This document shows positions 54,301 to 63,710 of a DNA stretch of 64,000 nt, one piece after another (position 1 is the stretch's first letter; the number at the start of each line of letters is the position of its first letter). This stretch comes from Allacma fusca (lineage: Eukaryota; Arthropoda; Collembola; Symphypleona; Sminthuridae): contig OX359247.1 in NCBI GenBank assembly GCA_947179485.1, positions 9,639,060-9,703,059 of the forward strand, in the 5' to 3' direction. The position numbers were made by a program, and so were the translations under genes. Under the pieces are notes generated by a model. The model searched no databases. It worked only from the letters and a program-made list of their open reading frames with translations, and had not been told where the DNA came from.

Positions 54301-55421
54301 CAACAAATCTTCCTAACCCCTGGGCTACATTCTGTATGAATATAAATAAGGAAAAATCTACGAAACAAAATCCATAGTTAGGACACAATCCGCTTTGTTT
54401 ACTTGACGGGGTGACAGTATTGACAAGGATTGGAGAAAGCATTATTTTTACTTCCTCTTTGGACTTTCTCCCTTCCCCAGATCTTCGTTTGCTAATGAGG
54501 CAATTATTCTTAATACAATTTACAGCTACAATTACGCTCCTCCATACGTATGTATGTATGTATTAGCGTGTGAGCATTAAACACTTATAATGCTCACAAG
54601 ACTTGCCTCTAATTTTAATGGCAATATATACTAATTTTATTACTTCTCTCCGGTGTTGTCTAGGTGTTGGTTTTGTAGCAAATCAAATCACACACTTAAG
54701 TACTTCTAAAAGGAATTGTTAATTGGCTCGCTCCGACTACCTCCCACACATGTTTCGACGGGAAGATGTACAAGGTAGAAAAGTTTTTGTTTTGAATTAA
54801 ACAAGCCCAGCAAATGGATGTATCTCCGTTCTGCTGGGATAACAACCAGAGTAACAAAAGGTGAGAAGTTTGGCTGGGCTGAAAACTTAATTAAACAGTG
54901 GCATTCTGCAATAAAGTGGTTAGACATTTGCTGGAATGTTGACAATTGGGCTGACTACTGTAAATCAAGGATGACAGGGGAACTAGGGAAACAATGGAAT
55001 CCAAGGGATAAATACTATACACTCTTCTGGAACCAGGAACTCAATGGCCTCACGCCTGACCTAAGCCAGGGAAATTAACCATATATATAGATACTCCAGT
55101 GATATTGATTCTCTCCCCGATTGATTATCCAAATATCATGTGAAATTATATAGATATCCGGAGAGTAAATACAAATGGGAGTGTGAGTGGGCTATGGAGT
55201 TGGGGAAGGAAGTCTGGGACTATACAAACTGCTCTTATCGTCTGAGCCGAAAGGAACACAAGTCCTGGGTGCATTGTGCTGGAAGCTTGTTATTCAGAGG
55301 AAATATCTACTAATTAATTACAAAGCCGGTTGTACAGTAGTAGTAGCAATACATTTAGCACTTGCGGACTTAATCCCACACAATTCTATTTCACACATTA
55401 CCATGGTGTGCATGGGACTGA

Positions 55422-55455
<34 letters not shown>

Positions 55456-58400
55456 ACTGCAGAGTCCTTACACACTCGTATTTTTCCTTGCCAAATTAGT
55501 GCTCTCCGTGCAGTGGGTGGAGAGGGATTTGAGAGCCATTCCACCTCGGTCCTAATACCCCTGGTTCTTTGGGACAAGGGAAGGAAACTAGGCAACAACA
55601 TATTTGGGACACTAAAGGGGCTTGTAATGCTTAGTAATCAATGCCATTCATTACCCCTACTGGAACAAATAAAGGCATTCTAATTCAGAGCAGAGCCCTT
55701 GGAAAATACTGACAATGAGTCTCCTATTTAGACTTCATATGTAGATACGGCTCTCCCTCCAGGATTCCTAGAAATAAACGCTCCGATAAATATATTTGGA
55801 AGTGTTCCACTGTCACCAGACAAAACATAGACGGGGTTCCATATAGATACAGTAAGGGAAAGTCCCAATTAAATCCTCACGTCTCTCTGTGCAAGTTAAG
55901 ATAAATTTTTCCTACACTTCATCTTATTGTGGGGAGAGGAACCTCTCAAGTATAATTACACCTTGACAAAAGGATTCACTTTTGAATGTAATTTATTTCA
56001 ATAAACCCCTGAAAATAATTTTGTTTCCGAGGCTCCACATATAAGAAAGTCCACTGTGTGTATCTACAAGTAAACAAAATCCATTAGGGATGTAGTAGTT
56101 GTACAAAACCTTCGGACAGATACAAATGCAGGCGGGGAGGCAGAGGAAAGGAGAAAGCTCTTGGAGAAAGGCTGGGTATGAGCTGGGAGCGGAAATCACG
56201 GAGGAAAGGACCAGTTGAGTCTTTGAGAGTAGGGGTGGGTGTTGGGAGAATTTCAGGGGGATAAATCAACCGGAAGAAACAATGGCCCCGTAATAAATGA
56301 GTACATTGTAAATAGCTCAAGCCCTATAAAGACGTGTCCTTCGAATCGACAGTCTATCATGAATGACATATTGGGCAGCAAGAGGTGATAAAGTGGGAAG
56401 TTGTTCCATTGTGGCGCAACAAAGCACTAAGGAAAACAGAGGTGACACTTGAATGACTCCTCAGGGCAATGAACCGAAGGAGAAGGATGGCACTTGGAAT
56501 AATATTTTTCTCTTTCCCCCCCTCAAACCCATCCGCTTGTAGCCGATCCATCCTGGGGAACTAAACCCTTGCCACATTTGAACTTTGTACTACAAAGTAT
56601 GTCAATATCCGTACGGACATTCCTACACATGTACATATGTATCTATCTACATACATCCCAGTACCTATAGGTACATAGAGACAAACCCTCGTATAATCGT
56701 ACTTTATCCAACCATAAGGGATCACGCTCATGCCCACTTCTCCCAGAGCCTTTTTTCCTATTGATTGAAATTCCCTTCCTCCACTGAATTGCCTCTCTAT
56801 GTGACTAACAGGTACCAAAATATGACTCTTCCACATATAAACCTTCAGAATTGGTCCAATCCCTTCGTGCACATTCCCGCTAGATTTTTCTGCAGGGAAG
56901 AGAGCACCAGGTTTTTACTGGCTTTACAGACAAAAACTCTCCTTGGATTACTAGACATAAAAAAAGGAGCTGGAAACACAAACGCAGGGAATTTCCCCCC
57001 ATTACCTTACATCTAAAAGGAAAAAAGACGAAGAGGGAAAAAAAACGGCATGGGCTTTGGAGTCAAAAACAAAACAAACCAGAAGCCCGTCCACTTGCCT
57101 TTGATTTATCACCGCAGAGAGACCCTAATTGTTAAGGTATATAATGCCATTGTAATTAGTAATTAGTGGTCAAAAAGGCATACTTCAATGAGATGAGTCC
57201 CAACTGAGATGCAGCTAATAGGAAATGGTACAACTGTGACGCACCCCTTACCAGAAAAACCTATCAATTAGATACTCCTGCAATACTGATTGTTCTAGTA
57301 TTTTTTGGATTTTATATTGAAAGTATGAAATGAACATCTCAGGCACAAATTTAAGTCAACAATCAAGCTAATAAGGGATGAGAAAAAAAATCATCTCTGT
57401 TCAGATAATTCCAGAAGCTTTCCTGGAATTTCTTATGCCATGTTTTTTTTCCGGTTGAGTGGATTTTCTAATGGGGGGATTTTGGGGATCCGTAATTGGA
57501 TTTGGTATATGGGCTGAGTAATTATATTGTGGGTTTGGGTAAGGAGGTAATTAAGTTTGCACTTTCCCTGGAGTTAACTTCGGATGACGGGGAATTCAAA
57601 AATGACTTGTTGTTTTGTCCCTGCCACTGCGGCCGACATTGTCAAGGTGAAGAGGAGCAGAAGGGATAAATTGGTCTCCGCCGCAGTGCCAATATACTTC
57701 TCAAGTGCTAATAACTTCCCACCTCATTAGCAGTATAAAAGGAAGAGAGGGGCTTGCATCTTCCTTCCCATCATTCGCACAAATGGCAGTCGAAGAAAAC
57801 TTTTCTCTCAAATCATCCTCTTCCCAATTTCGATTTTATGTTTTTGTCAGGTCCTCTCTTCTGCCTAAAACCTCGAGTCCTGTGGAGCCTCACCACTCTT
57901 CCCCCGTGATGTAGATACATATATATATATAATTATATAACAAAGTCCCTGGGATTCCTACCCATGTCTATGGGTAGGACTATCACTGTCGTATACTAAG
58001 GGGGACTTGAACCTCCATAGAGACTCCACGCATTTTGTCCACACATCCACCCACAGCTGCCAACGAGACGGAATTCAATGCCAATGTCTTTAAATGCATT
58101 TTGGCAGTTGGCTCCTCCAAGTGGGTCCCAGTAGTCCAGGAGAGAAAGAGAGAAGGGGAAAAGTGCGTACTGTCCTCAGCCATGATAAAATAATACATGG
58201 CTTAAATGCTTTTCATGTCCCCTTGTCTCTGCTGGGAAGAAAGGGGAAGAAAAAGATAGAGAGAAAAAGGGGAGAAAGAACCCAGGGAGAAAAGAAGTGC
58301 TTTGGGAGTGGAGACGATCCCATTCTCCTCGTCTCAACACTTCCTGTCGCTCTTTCTCAATAATCCAATATCTTTTGTGTCCCAGAGCCAGCCCACCATA

Positions 58401-58589
58401 CCCTGCCAAATACCACACTCACATCTGTTTTCATAATAGGGACCCCGCCACAAATTCTGATTATTGCCCTGCTCCCGACTTAAAATTAATAAACAATTAA
58501 ACCCCCACAAATTACTACAGTTGAGCATGATATGACAGACAGGGACGATGGAGCATGACAAGTTTCCATACGTAAATAATAAATTTCCA

Positions 58590-58628
<39 letters not shown>

Positions 58629-60984
58629 CCACAAGGAGCCTTCACACCCAGAGGGACTATCTACTGACAGTAGTCCTATCCCAGAGCCAGTCCAAAAGCC
58701 CGGGAACTTGTAGTCAATTCTATCCTCCTGTCTCGTCTGTCAAGGAAATTAAACCCGTTTGTGCATTGTAGGATACACTGAGGAAATATCTACACATACA
58801 GGGATGAGGAAAGTCCTCTCCTACGGATAGTCCCGCTTCCCAAATGTGGTCCATGTCATTTCATCAAAATGTTAAACGAGGGATTCCCTTGTCTTTCAAG
58901 ATCACGTCCTGAAGTTCTCACTCCCACCAGAAAATTGTGCCAGGGAAAGGAAAACTGTGGTGTGGGTCGATGAAAAACTTGCGGAAATCCTACTCGGTCT
59001 TATCAAACTCCCAGCAGCACGCATACTTCCGATAGCATAACATCAACCTTCTCCCGTACATACATATGTATGTAGTACCTATGTATGTATGTATGTATGT
59101 GTGTACATCCATGGGCTAAAATGTAGATATCCTTTTACATACGTATGTTTCCAGGGAAGCATCCATATATATGTACATTGCATGAGCCTAATACATACAT
59201 AATATCAAAAGCACTCCAGAATCCTTGGATCCTTCCAAGAATTCCTGAAACCTGTCAACATTTAAATTCACTCTAAACAAAATGGTCTTGAATGAGTGAT
59301 CCTCTCATGTTTGATTTCCATCACAAGTATTTATTTCCGCAGTAGAGTTACTACTGTCCGTGGTTTCAAATACGTTCATAGAAGGAAAGCTGGGAACGAA
59401 CGTTGAAAATCCTAAATTAGTTAAAACGACTCAAAGTCAAATCCCTTTCTTGTAAAAGTCTGGATTTTCACCTCCTCTTCATAATCCTATTATCACCTCA
59501 GAATGGATCCTAGGAGTTGAACTTCCGACTACACTTTGGGCTCCAATAGTCAATTAATTATTCAAATGTTAGAAGGCAGAGGGGACAAAAACAAAACAAT
59601 AATAAAGCAATTATTTAATAATAGATACCCTCAAAATACAGATAGACTGACTTTTAATATGAGCAACAAAGTTGCATAAAATACCGACTCGTTTTACAAG
59701 TAATTAAATCAACCAAAGTATAATTTTTTTATTTTATTGATTTTTGACAAATGTACCTGAAAATATTGAATGGACTGTAAATTGTCATTGAAGATAAAAT
59801 ACGAGGTTTGTTTGAATTTGGACAAATTCAGATATTATCTGGGAGGAAGGGCACAGGTTTGAGAATAGGCTGACCTATTAAAACCTGTCTGAGTCTGGGA
59901 AGCGTTAATGTCCTGAAATTCTCACCTTGTCCCAACTGTTTGTTTATTTTGTCACCTATTTATTTATTTCCCTCCTCTAGGACAGTGTACACGTCTAATT
60001 TGGAGGCTTTAATGGGACTGTCTCCTAAATATACCTAGTGCAAAGTACAGGGCACAATTATTAATTACATCAGGATTTACGGTAGCTTTTATACCCCGCA
60101 TGCTAAATAGTGTTTGGGTATGTACGTGCTGGTGGACAGTGATGGACTATAATTATATGGACAATCAATTGTCATTACGTTACAGTATATTATTTTATGG
60201 ACAGTATCGGATCAAAATGTACACAATCCAAAGTTGGGAAATTGCTATATTTAGTTCCGAACCACGAGTCTCTATTGCTATGAGAGGACACACTATGTAT
60301 TTACGCCCCATCAGATTAGCACGTAAGGTTTATAATTATTATCACAGGTGTAGGATTTTCGGTGGCAGTACCAATCTCCAGGGTGAAGTAATATAAATTA
60401 TTTTGGCTGAGCAAAATTAATTATATAAAAGTTACACTCTACATATTTGTAGTTCACAGCTATTATTTTAAGACTACTCGAAGAATTGTCACACTGCAGT
60501 TTATTTTAAAAGTGTTCGTAACCACAGGTTTTGTTTTCAAAACAAACATCCCAAATTTGATTGCTTCCCTGGAAATATTTACAGAGCTCATTGTATCTGT
60601 ATCTACATTTTTGTGAAATGTAGCCTTTAGTGAAATTAGAAAATATTTTTCGGATTTTCCACAATAATTTTAAGCATGCACAAAATAATGGGTCAAAATT
60701 TGAAAGCATGGTCAGGGGTAAATATCACTTGAAAATTTTAGGACCTCAGAGTAAGATTGCCAGATCGAAGGTTCTTAGTCGGTACTTGGGAAATTTGTGT
60801 AGCAATTTTTATAGAAATATCTTAGGGTAGATATTTAAAGTGTGTATATTAATAAAAAAAAATTAAAACTCACCTCCTGATACTTCACAAGTGAGCAAGA
60901 GATCCGAGTCCTCTTCAATAGGCCCAACGAGATCCGTAACTACGTTTCTCTTGCTATCGAATATCACAGGCTTCTCCGGAGGCA
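23343..60984 (-). CDS. Sidestep-family Ig/FN3 transmembrane receptor (spliced, partial, 10 exons)
   Basis: Ten exons join in order (60984-60874, 53050-52844, 48251-48100, 43507-43360, 39990-39860, 36466-36307, 29241-28781, 28592-28457, 25962-25711, 23461-23343) to give 1877 nt, 626 residues counting the first partial codon, with no stop and matching phases at every junction. Domain order is Ig2, Ig3, Ig4, Ig5, one FN3, a membrane helix and a basic tail. Family signatures include GP-EEDSDLLLTCEVSGG in Ig2, LRPL at the Ig3 start, ACWGVNKIGK in Ig5, AGKPHPPKNC entering FN3 and NPDVVP in the tail. In Drosophila, Sidestep proteins are surface ligands for Beaten path Ig proteins in motor axon guidance and synaptic partner choice; that role is carried over by homology. 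Ig1 and the signal peptide lie upstream, outside the window. The stop codon was not identified. Family call is secure; which paralog is not. Confidence 0.93.
23462..25710 (-). other. Intron between transmembrane and tail exons
   Basis: GT-AG on the minus strand (GTAACA...TTCCAG). It contains the GACA tetranucleotide run at 25147-25171. A plus-strand frame at 24927-25148 has no domain signature and is taken as chance. Confidence 0.8.
25147..25171. repeat. (GACA)n microsatellite
   Basis: About six GACA units following GATA units. Confidence 0.95.
25711..25962 (-). CDS. Sidestep-like exon: transmembrane and juxtamembrane
   Basis: The exon encodes residues 504-586. A short stalk (PTQPAEVNPL) leads into a hydrophobic helix, about residues 513-536, with the core LVGCSVVLIIFLVVLIVAV. 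The stop-transfer signal is WKRARRKK. The cytoplasmic part carries FRRDDENTFQPTEA and ends with the Sidestep-type motif IGNPDVVPNKN. The acceptor is GTTTTGATTTCAG and the donor G|GTAACA. If the intron were retained, the frame would run about 38 further codons to a stop at 25598. This gives a type I membrane protein with the Ig domains outside the cell. Confidence 0.95.
25963..28456 (-). other. Intron between FN3 and transmembrane exons
   Basis: Begins GTAACA and ends GATTTCAG on the minus strand. It carries two GGAGAAAGT words (26826 and 27054) and a short CTA/GTA triplet run near 27525-27540. No coding signal. Confidence 0.8.
28457..28592 (-). CDS. Sidestep-like exon: second half of FN3
   Basis: The exon encodes residues 458-502, IPLFSVENMEPGVEFRF followed by LIFAINSKGRSEPF and ending NGVAKFT plus one base. 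The motif PG-EF-F-I-A-NSKGRSEP is the F-G region of the membrane-proximal FN3 domain of the Sidestep family. The acceptor is TTTGATTTTCAG and the donor G|GTAACA, a weaker donor than in other exons. The intron to the preceding exon is only 188 bp, the shortest in the gene. Confidence 0.95.
28593..28780 (-). other. Short 188-bp intron inside FN3
   Basis: Begins GTAAGACTTTC and ends GATTTTCAG on the minus strand. It is the only sub-kilobase intron in this gene and opens with the CTTTC triplet array. Confidence 0.9.
28749..28775 (-). promoter_or_regulatory. Repeated CTTTC words just past a 5' splice site
   Basis: On the transcribed strand, three CTTTC words spaced 10-11 nt apart occupy about +6 to +32 of the intron after the Ig5/FN3 exon. 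The 19-nt word at 28757-28775 is identical to one at 23272-23290. Pyrimidine-rich intron starts of this kind can bind TIA-1- or PTB-like splicing factors; a splicing role is inference. Confidence 0.35.
28781..29241 (-). CDS. Sidestep-like exon: Ig5 plus first half of FN3
   Basis: This is the longest exon (residues 305-457). Ig5 starts FVPTCKSN, with Cys328 in VTVRCEMASDPP, Trp341 in FHWTFNNSG and Cys382 in GTLACWGVNKIGK. It then enters the membrane-proximal fibronectin III domain at AGKPHPPKNCS and reaches VSCVEGFNGGLPQ-F-LEV. It ends NASSR in phase 0 with donor AGG|GTAAGA. The acceptor is TATTTACTGTAG. Sequons include NNS, NYT, NCS, NET and NAS. The intronless Ig5-FN3 junction contrasts with the split Ig2-Ig4 domains. 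The intron start directly downstream carries three CTTTC words. Confidence 0.96.
30008..30026. repeat. (CT)n microsatellite
   Basis: About nine uninterrupted CT units. Confidence 0.9.
30044..30203 (+). repeat. CTAATGGT short repeat cluster
   Basis: Four copies of AA/AG-CTAATGGT begin near 30044, 30141, 30170 and 30194, in the same orientation and at uneven spacing, about 250 bp before the inverted-repeat element. Confidence 0.6.
30255..30288. repeat. (CA)n microsatellite, interrupted
   Basis: CA units interrupted once by AA and once by CT. Confidence 0.9.
30455..31875. mobile_element. Non-autonomous DNA transposon with terminal inverted repeats, TA target site
   Basis: The left end reads CCCGAGTAGAAAT and the right end ATTTCTACTCGGG, a perfect 13-bp inverted repeat, each end flanked by TA (30453-30454 and 31876-31877). 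Both arms of several hundred bases are rich in ACGTC/GACGT words (for example near 30503, 30582, 30618, 31512, 31540, 31665, 31763, 31822 and 31834), which are sparse in the host DNA around it. The 10-mer AACGTCAATT occurs in both arms. The middle (about 30900-31380) is AT-rich. No transposase frame is present, so it must be moved in trans if at all. TA duplication fits Tc1/mariner-like integration, but the family is not established. It lies in the intron upstream of the Ig5 exon. Confidence 0.75.
31955..31987. repeat. (GA)n microsatellite
   Basis: About 16 GA units, starting 80 bp past the inverted-repeat element. Confidence 0.95.
32847..32906. repeat. (CT)30 microsatellite
   Basis: An uninterrupted 60-bp CT run, the longest dinucleotide run in the window. 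Confidence 0.97.
36307..36466 (-). CDS. Sidestep-like exon: second half of Ig4
   Basis: The exon encodes residues 251-303. It runs GREIRPNPAQKIVWSN, then LILQQVKRHNAGNYTCNAVN with the second cysteine (Cys284), and ends NIVNLRVK plus one base. The acceptor is GTAATTTCCAG and the donor GTGAGTAC. The stretch AGNYTC-A-NSEG is the standard Ig F-strand motif and contains an NYT sequon. The intron inside Ig4 sits just after the core Trp, the same position as in Ig3 but different from Ig2, where the intron lies before the Trp. Confidence 0.96.
36467..39859 (-). other. Intron inside Ig4
   Basis: GTAAGT at the donor side and TTTCCAG at the acceptor side on the minus strand. It includes four copies of GGAGAAAGT or its complement (36849, 37487, 38054, 38356). 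No coding signal. Confidence 0.85.
39860..39990 (-). CDS. Sidestep-like exon: first half of Ig4
   Basis: With the split Tyr207 the exon reads YAPKVILTLGANLNP and continues DDIKEGDDVYFECTIKSNP, with Cys234 and Trp247 in RLSWFHD. The acceptor is TTTTTCTTTTCCAG and the donor GAC|GTAAGT, phase 0. The join NVQ-YAPKV from Ig3 into Ig4 is the expected hinge. The phrase IKEGDDVYFEC-I-SNP-Y-L-W is highly characteristic of Sidestep-type Ig4 domains and is one of the best supports for the family call. Confidence 0.96.
39991..43359 (-). other. Intron between Ig3 and Ig4
   Basis: GTAAGTGC donor and TTTTCCAG acceptor on the minus strand. It contains a short GT run at 41801-41816. A 115-codon plus-strand frame at 42998-43345 is hydrophobic but has no family signature. 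Confidence 0.85.
41801..41816. repeat. (GT)n short microsatellite
   Basis: About eight GT units. Confidence 0.85.
43360..43507 (-). CDS. Sidestep-like exon: second half of Ig3
   Basis: The exon encodes residues 158-206. It contains KNVTRSTISLTPTIEDDGK followed by LLTCRSEN with the second Ig cysteine (Cys185), and ends EDRYRLNVQ plus one base. The acceptor is ATTTTTACAG and the donor GTAAGTGC. The DDGK-LLTCRAEN pattern is the usual end of the third Ig domain in Sidestep relatives. An N-glycosylation sequon (NVT) is present at residues 164-166. The exon starts in phase 0, matching the previous exon end. Confidence 0.95.
46475..46490. repeat. (CT)n in a C-rich pyrimidine tract
   Basis: Eight CT units within a pyrimidine tract of about 60 bp that is followed by a short GT run. 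Confidence 0.9.
47145..47206. repeat. (GA)n microsatellite
   Basis: A pure run from about 47170 to 47206, with an impure GA-rich lead-in. Confidence 0.95.
48100..48251 (-). CDS. Sidestep-like exon: first half of Ig3
   Basis: The exon encodes residues 108-157. The split codon 107 gives L, so the domain starts LRPLSTTITT, a typical Ig3 opening in Sidestep proteins. Cys131 lies in YEIECISTGSRPPATITWW and the core tryptophans are 144-145. The exon ends FPDL in phase 0 with donor GTAAGTAC. The acceptor is GTGATTACAG. The motif GSRPPA-ITWW is the region most often conserved between Sidestep paralogs. The remainder of the domain is on the next exon 4.6 kb away. Confidence 0.95.
48331..48393. repeat. 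(AC)n microsatellite
   Basis: A pure AC run from about 48339 to 48381, with imperfect flanks. Confidence 0.95.
51659..51676. repeat. 18-bp palindrome TAGATACATATGTATCTA
   Basis: A perfect inverted repeat without spacer, in a region (51490-51690) dense in TATGTA and TACATA words. Confidence 0.9.
52813..52823 (-). promoter_or_regulatory. CTTTCACTTTC past the Ig2 5' splice site
   Basis: The intron after the second Ig2 exon starts GTAAGTTG, then a T-rich run, then CTTTCACTTTC at about +21 to +31. This resembles the words after two other exons of the same gene. Function is not shown by sequence. Confidence 0.25.
52844..53050 (-). CDS. Sidestep-like exon: second half of Ig2
   Basis: The exon encodes residues 39-106. 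It begins RPKPKVTWWLE, which carries the core tryptophan pair (46-47), and holds the second Ig cysteine in FVCQAS (Cys86). It ends EARIDLY with one base of the next codon. The acceptor is CACGAATTAG and the donor GTAAGTTG, followed by a pyrimidine-rich intron start with TTTCACTTTC. The canonical late-strand Asp-x-Gly-x-Tyr is not present; the segment HQLFSKFVC takes its place, as is usual for the second Ig domain of this family. A minus-strand start codon inside this stretch is not needed, because the frame is open from the upstream exon. Confidence 0.95.
53262..53283. repeat. 22-bp palindrome of TACA/TGTA units
   Basis: Perfect inverted repeat centred on ACGT at 53271-53274, formed by head-to-head CATA and TATG units. 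Confidence 0.95.
53356..53381. repeat. (CT)n microsatellite
   Basis: About 13 CT units. Confidence 0.95.
55424..55452. repeat. (CT)n microsatellite
   Basis: About 14 CT units. Confidence 0.95.
58596..58624. repeat. (CA)n microsatellite
   Basis: About 14 CA units. Confidence 0.95.
59057..59103. repeat. TACA/TGTA palindrome and (TATG)n run
   Basis: An 18-bp perfect palindrome at 59057-59074 is followed by about five TATG units to 59103. Confidence 0.9.
60874..60984 (-). CDS. Sidestep-like exon: first half of Ig2
   Basis: The exon encodes fragment residues 1-38, starting VPPEKPVIFDSK and ending in the B-strand cysteine region LLLTCEVSGG (Cys33). The acceptor reads TTTCCAG before TGCCTCC and the donor is G|GTGAGT. 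It starts with two bases of a split codon and ends with one base. In this family the VPP segment directly follows the Ig1 domain, so the preceding exon should end Ig1 with one leftover base. No such exon is visible between 60985 and 64000. The split between the conserved Cys and Trp of Ig2 is clean and the reading joins directly to the exon at 53050. Confidence 0.93.
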
Positions 60985-61186
60985 CTGGAAATCAAATCAA
61001 ACATTCATGATGACCCATGGAATCAAAACCCGAGACAATCTAACAGTAATGTTGGGTTCTCCCTACCAAAAATCCAAAAATTAAACATCCGCTTGCAATA
61101 ATAATTCTAGAGTGGGAACGTACAATCCTCCGTGTCAAAGTAGCCAGGGCATACAACCATGAGCAGCTCCAACATGCATACGTACA

Positions 61187-61208
61187 TACATACATAATTA
61201 TGTATGTA
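61187..61208. repeat. 22-bp palindrome centred on AATT
   Basis: Perfect inverted repeat of TACATACATAA and its complement, with no spacer. Confidence 0.95.
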
Positions 61209-63674
61209 CATACTTGCAGATAAACAACCTAATCGGCTTATAACTATTAATTCCCCTTTCTTCGAAATTCTCTTCGTACACATGTATGTATTTGTGTACA
61301 CTGATTCTAAGCCTTTGTAAAACATAATCCAGTTCTGATATAAAAAATAAATAAAAGCATCTTTGTAAAAAAAACGAAAACTAGGGGAGGAAGCGCAAAG
61401 GGAAACAAAAACAAAATCAAGCTTAATTCCAAGCGTAATATGATTTTCGAAATGAAACTTTTCATTCCTCAAGAAAAATTCTCGGGAATTTCATAACTAC
61501 AGATATATGGGTACACGTACAGTCTCTCAATCTTTGAAGTAGGTTAACCGTCTGGATTGAAACATTTATAGGAGGACAGGAACATTTTCTCCAGGTTTTT
61601 CAAGAAATCAATTATGAACAAACGTTTCCCTTTCTGTGTTGTCCAGAAAGAAAGATAGTTCAAAGTCAGCTGAAATCAAGTGATAGATCCTTGGGAAAAA
61701 AAGCTAGCAGGTATATAAGCCGTCAAAGGATCCTTTCTCAAAAGAAACTCCACTTGCTACTAAAACTGACCAACGTGGATTTGACCGTATGTAGGCTCAC
61801 CCTCCCATAGACAGACACTCACACGTGTATCCTATACGTACCCATACATTCACAACATAAAGTAATATATTGGAGGAGCCGAGGAAAGGGAACAAGTTGA
61901 AAGAAGTTATCACAATGACGGAAATTGAATTACTGGAAGCATCTTGCCAAATCCGTTGAATTTTTTCCAAACCCTCCCTTTAAAAAAAAATCAGCCAGAG
62001 TGATGCTAATGTAAAAAGTCTCACCGCAGCTATCCACAAGAGCTTATCCTTCAACCATAGGAAAAAATATGCTCCTCCTTAAAAGCTCCCGTAGAAAATC
62101 TACTGGATTAATCCACAGGTCAATATTCCTCCCAAATTTTTAAAAATAATTTACATGAAATAATTATCAATCACAAATTTTATACTCAGCTTTGGATTTT
62201 ACATAGTTAAGGAAATAAGTCTATTCTTCTCTGATGAAGAATCTTCCCACGTATGTAATTCCCTAGTAATCACAATGTAAGCATTACCTTGAATTAATTA
62301 ACACATTTCCATCTCTCCGGATAATCAATATTTTAAGGAACTACATGCCTTGGATAGTTACTAAAAAGCGCAGAAGCTATGTCATTAAGAGTTCTAATAG
62401 CTTTACACTTTTTTCTCGGAAGGATCGGAAGAAAGAGACGAAAGTGGAATAGAATACCCATATACGTTTTTACAATCTTTAGAAATTCAATTTCTATGCC
62501 CACGAGTCAACCTGACATGAAGGATTGCCAGGGATGAAGCCTTTGACGGGTTGCGGTTTAAAAAAAAAGAAATTTTGATCCGAGAGGTGTAGTGCTTAAA
62601 ACCTGGGGAGAAAGGAAGCTCGACGGATATGAAAGGAGGGCTTAATAAAACCCGGATGAATTAAAATTTTCTCCTTGAATATAAAAAATAAATAGGGCAA
62701 GGGAGCTTAAAAAATTAAATGAAATTGTATATCTACGTTAATGTGGCAGTAGGTTTTTTTTTCTTTGCTAGGGAGTTCCTCCGCAATGTACCAAAATATC
62801 TATGTACATATGTATTCATGTGTCCGCTCATGTGCCTACCCACTTGGTATGCTCCTTTCCCCGTACCTATCTATGCAGATAATCGGAATTCGGGGAAAAT
62901 AGAAAACAAAAAGCTTTAATCCTGACAGCGGTGAAAAAGTCTTTTGGAGAATCCTGACTACCATACTGAGTTCATTTAGAGAGCGCCCTCGTGTACCTTC
63001 CTGTCACGTCACATCAAGGCTGATCTAGAAAAATCGAATTCAAATACCCACTTTTTCTCTCTCCCCCACCATAAGTGTCCGTATGCATCAGCATACATTT
63101 CCTCCCGGAACCTATCCTAACACCCAGGGTACATATGTAACCTCCGGTATTGTGCACAGCACTGACACTGACTCATGTTGGCAAACAAGACGGAAATATG
63201 TAAGGATCTCGAGATATAGGGAAAATAAGAGAAAGTAAGGGGGACCAGAGAGAGAGAGAGAGGGAAAGACAGTAATATAGAGAGAGAGAGGGCGAAAAAG
63301 AGGAAAATGCTAGGAGTGTATAGCTGTGCAAAAAAAATGTCATTAGAATTCAATGTGGTAGTTCCACTTCCATGTCAAGGAAGTAAAGATACTTGGGTTT
63401 AAAGAACCCAGTTTCTTTTTTTTTTGGCACTAAATAAAGACGGAGGAACTAGACTAGTCATCTTCTGCATACTGAGCGAATGACAAAGTAAAAACATCCG
63501 AATCTAGTCTTTTGATCTTCTGATCCTATTCATTGTTACCTAGCCATATAGCCCAGGCCTGTATCTATATCCATCCCAGACTCACCCAAACGCTAGGAAA
63601 GGACTACGCAACAACAATTCAGGAGTGTCCGTCAGTCTGCTCCAAGTATTTATACTCCACACAAAAGTAAATTC

Positions 63675-63677
<3 letters not shown>

Positions 63678-63707
<30 letters not shown>
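63678..63707. repeat. (CT)n microsatellite
   Basis: About 14 CT units. Confidence 0.95.

Positions 63708-63710
<3 letters not shown>

Larger units (their letters stand above)
53051..60873 (-). other. 7.8-kb intron inside Ig2
   Basis: GTGAGT donor and GAATTAG acceptor on the minus strand. It is the longest intron seen. It has CT runs at 53356 and 55424, a CA run at 58596, and TACA/TGTA palindromes at 53262 and 59057. No supported nested gene. Confidence 0.85.
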
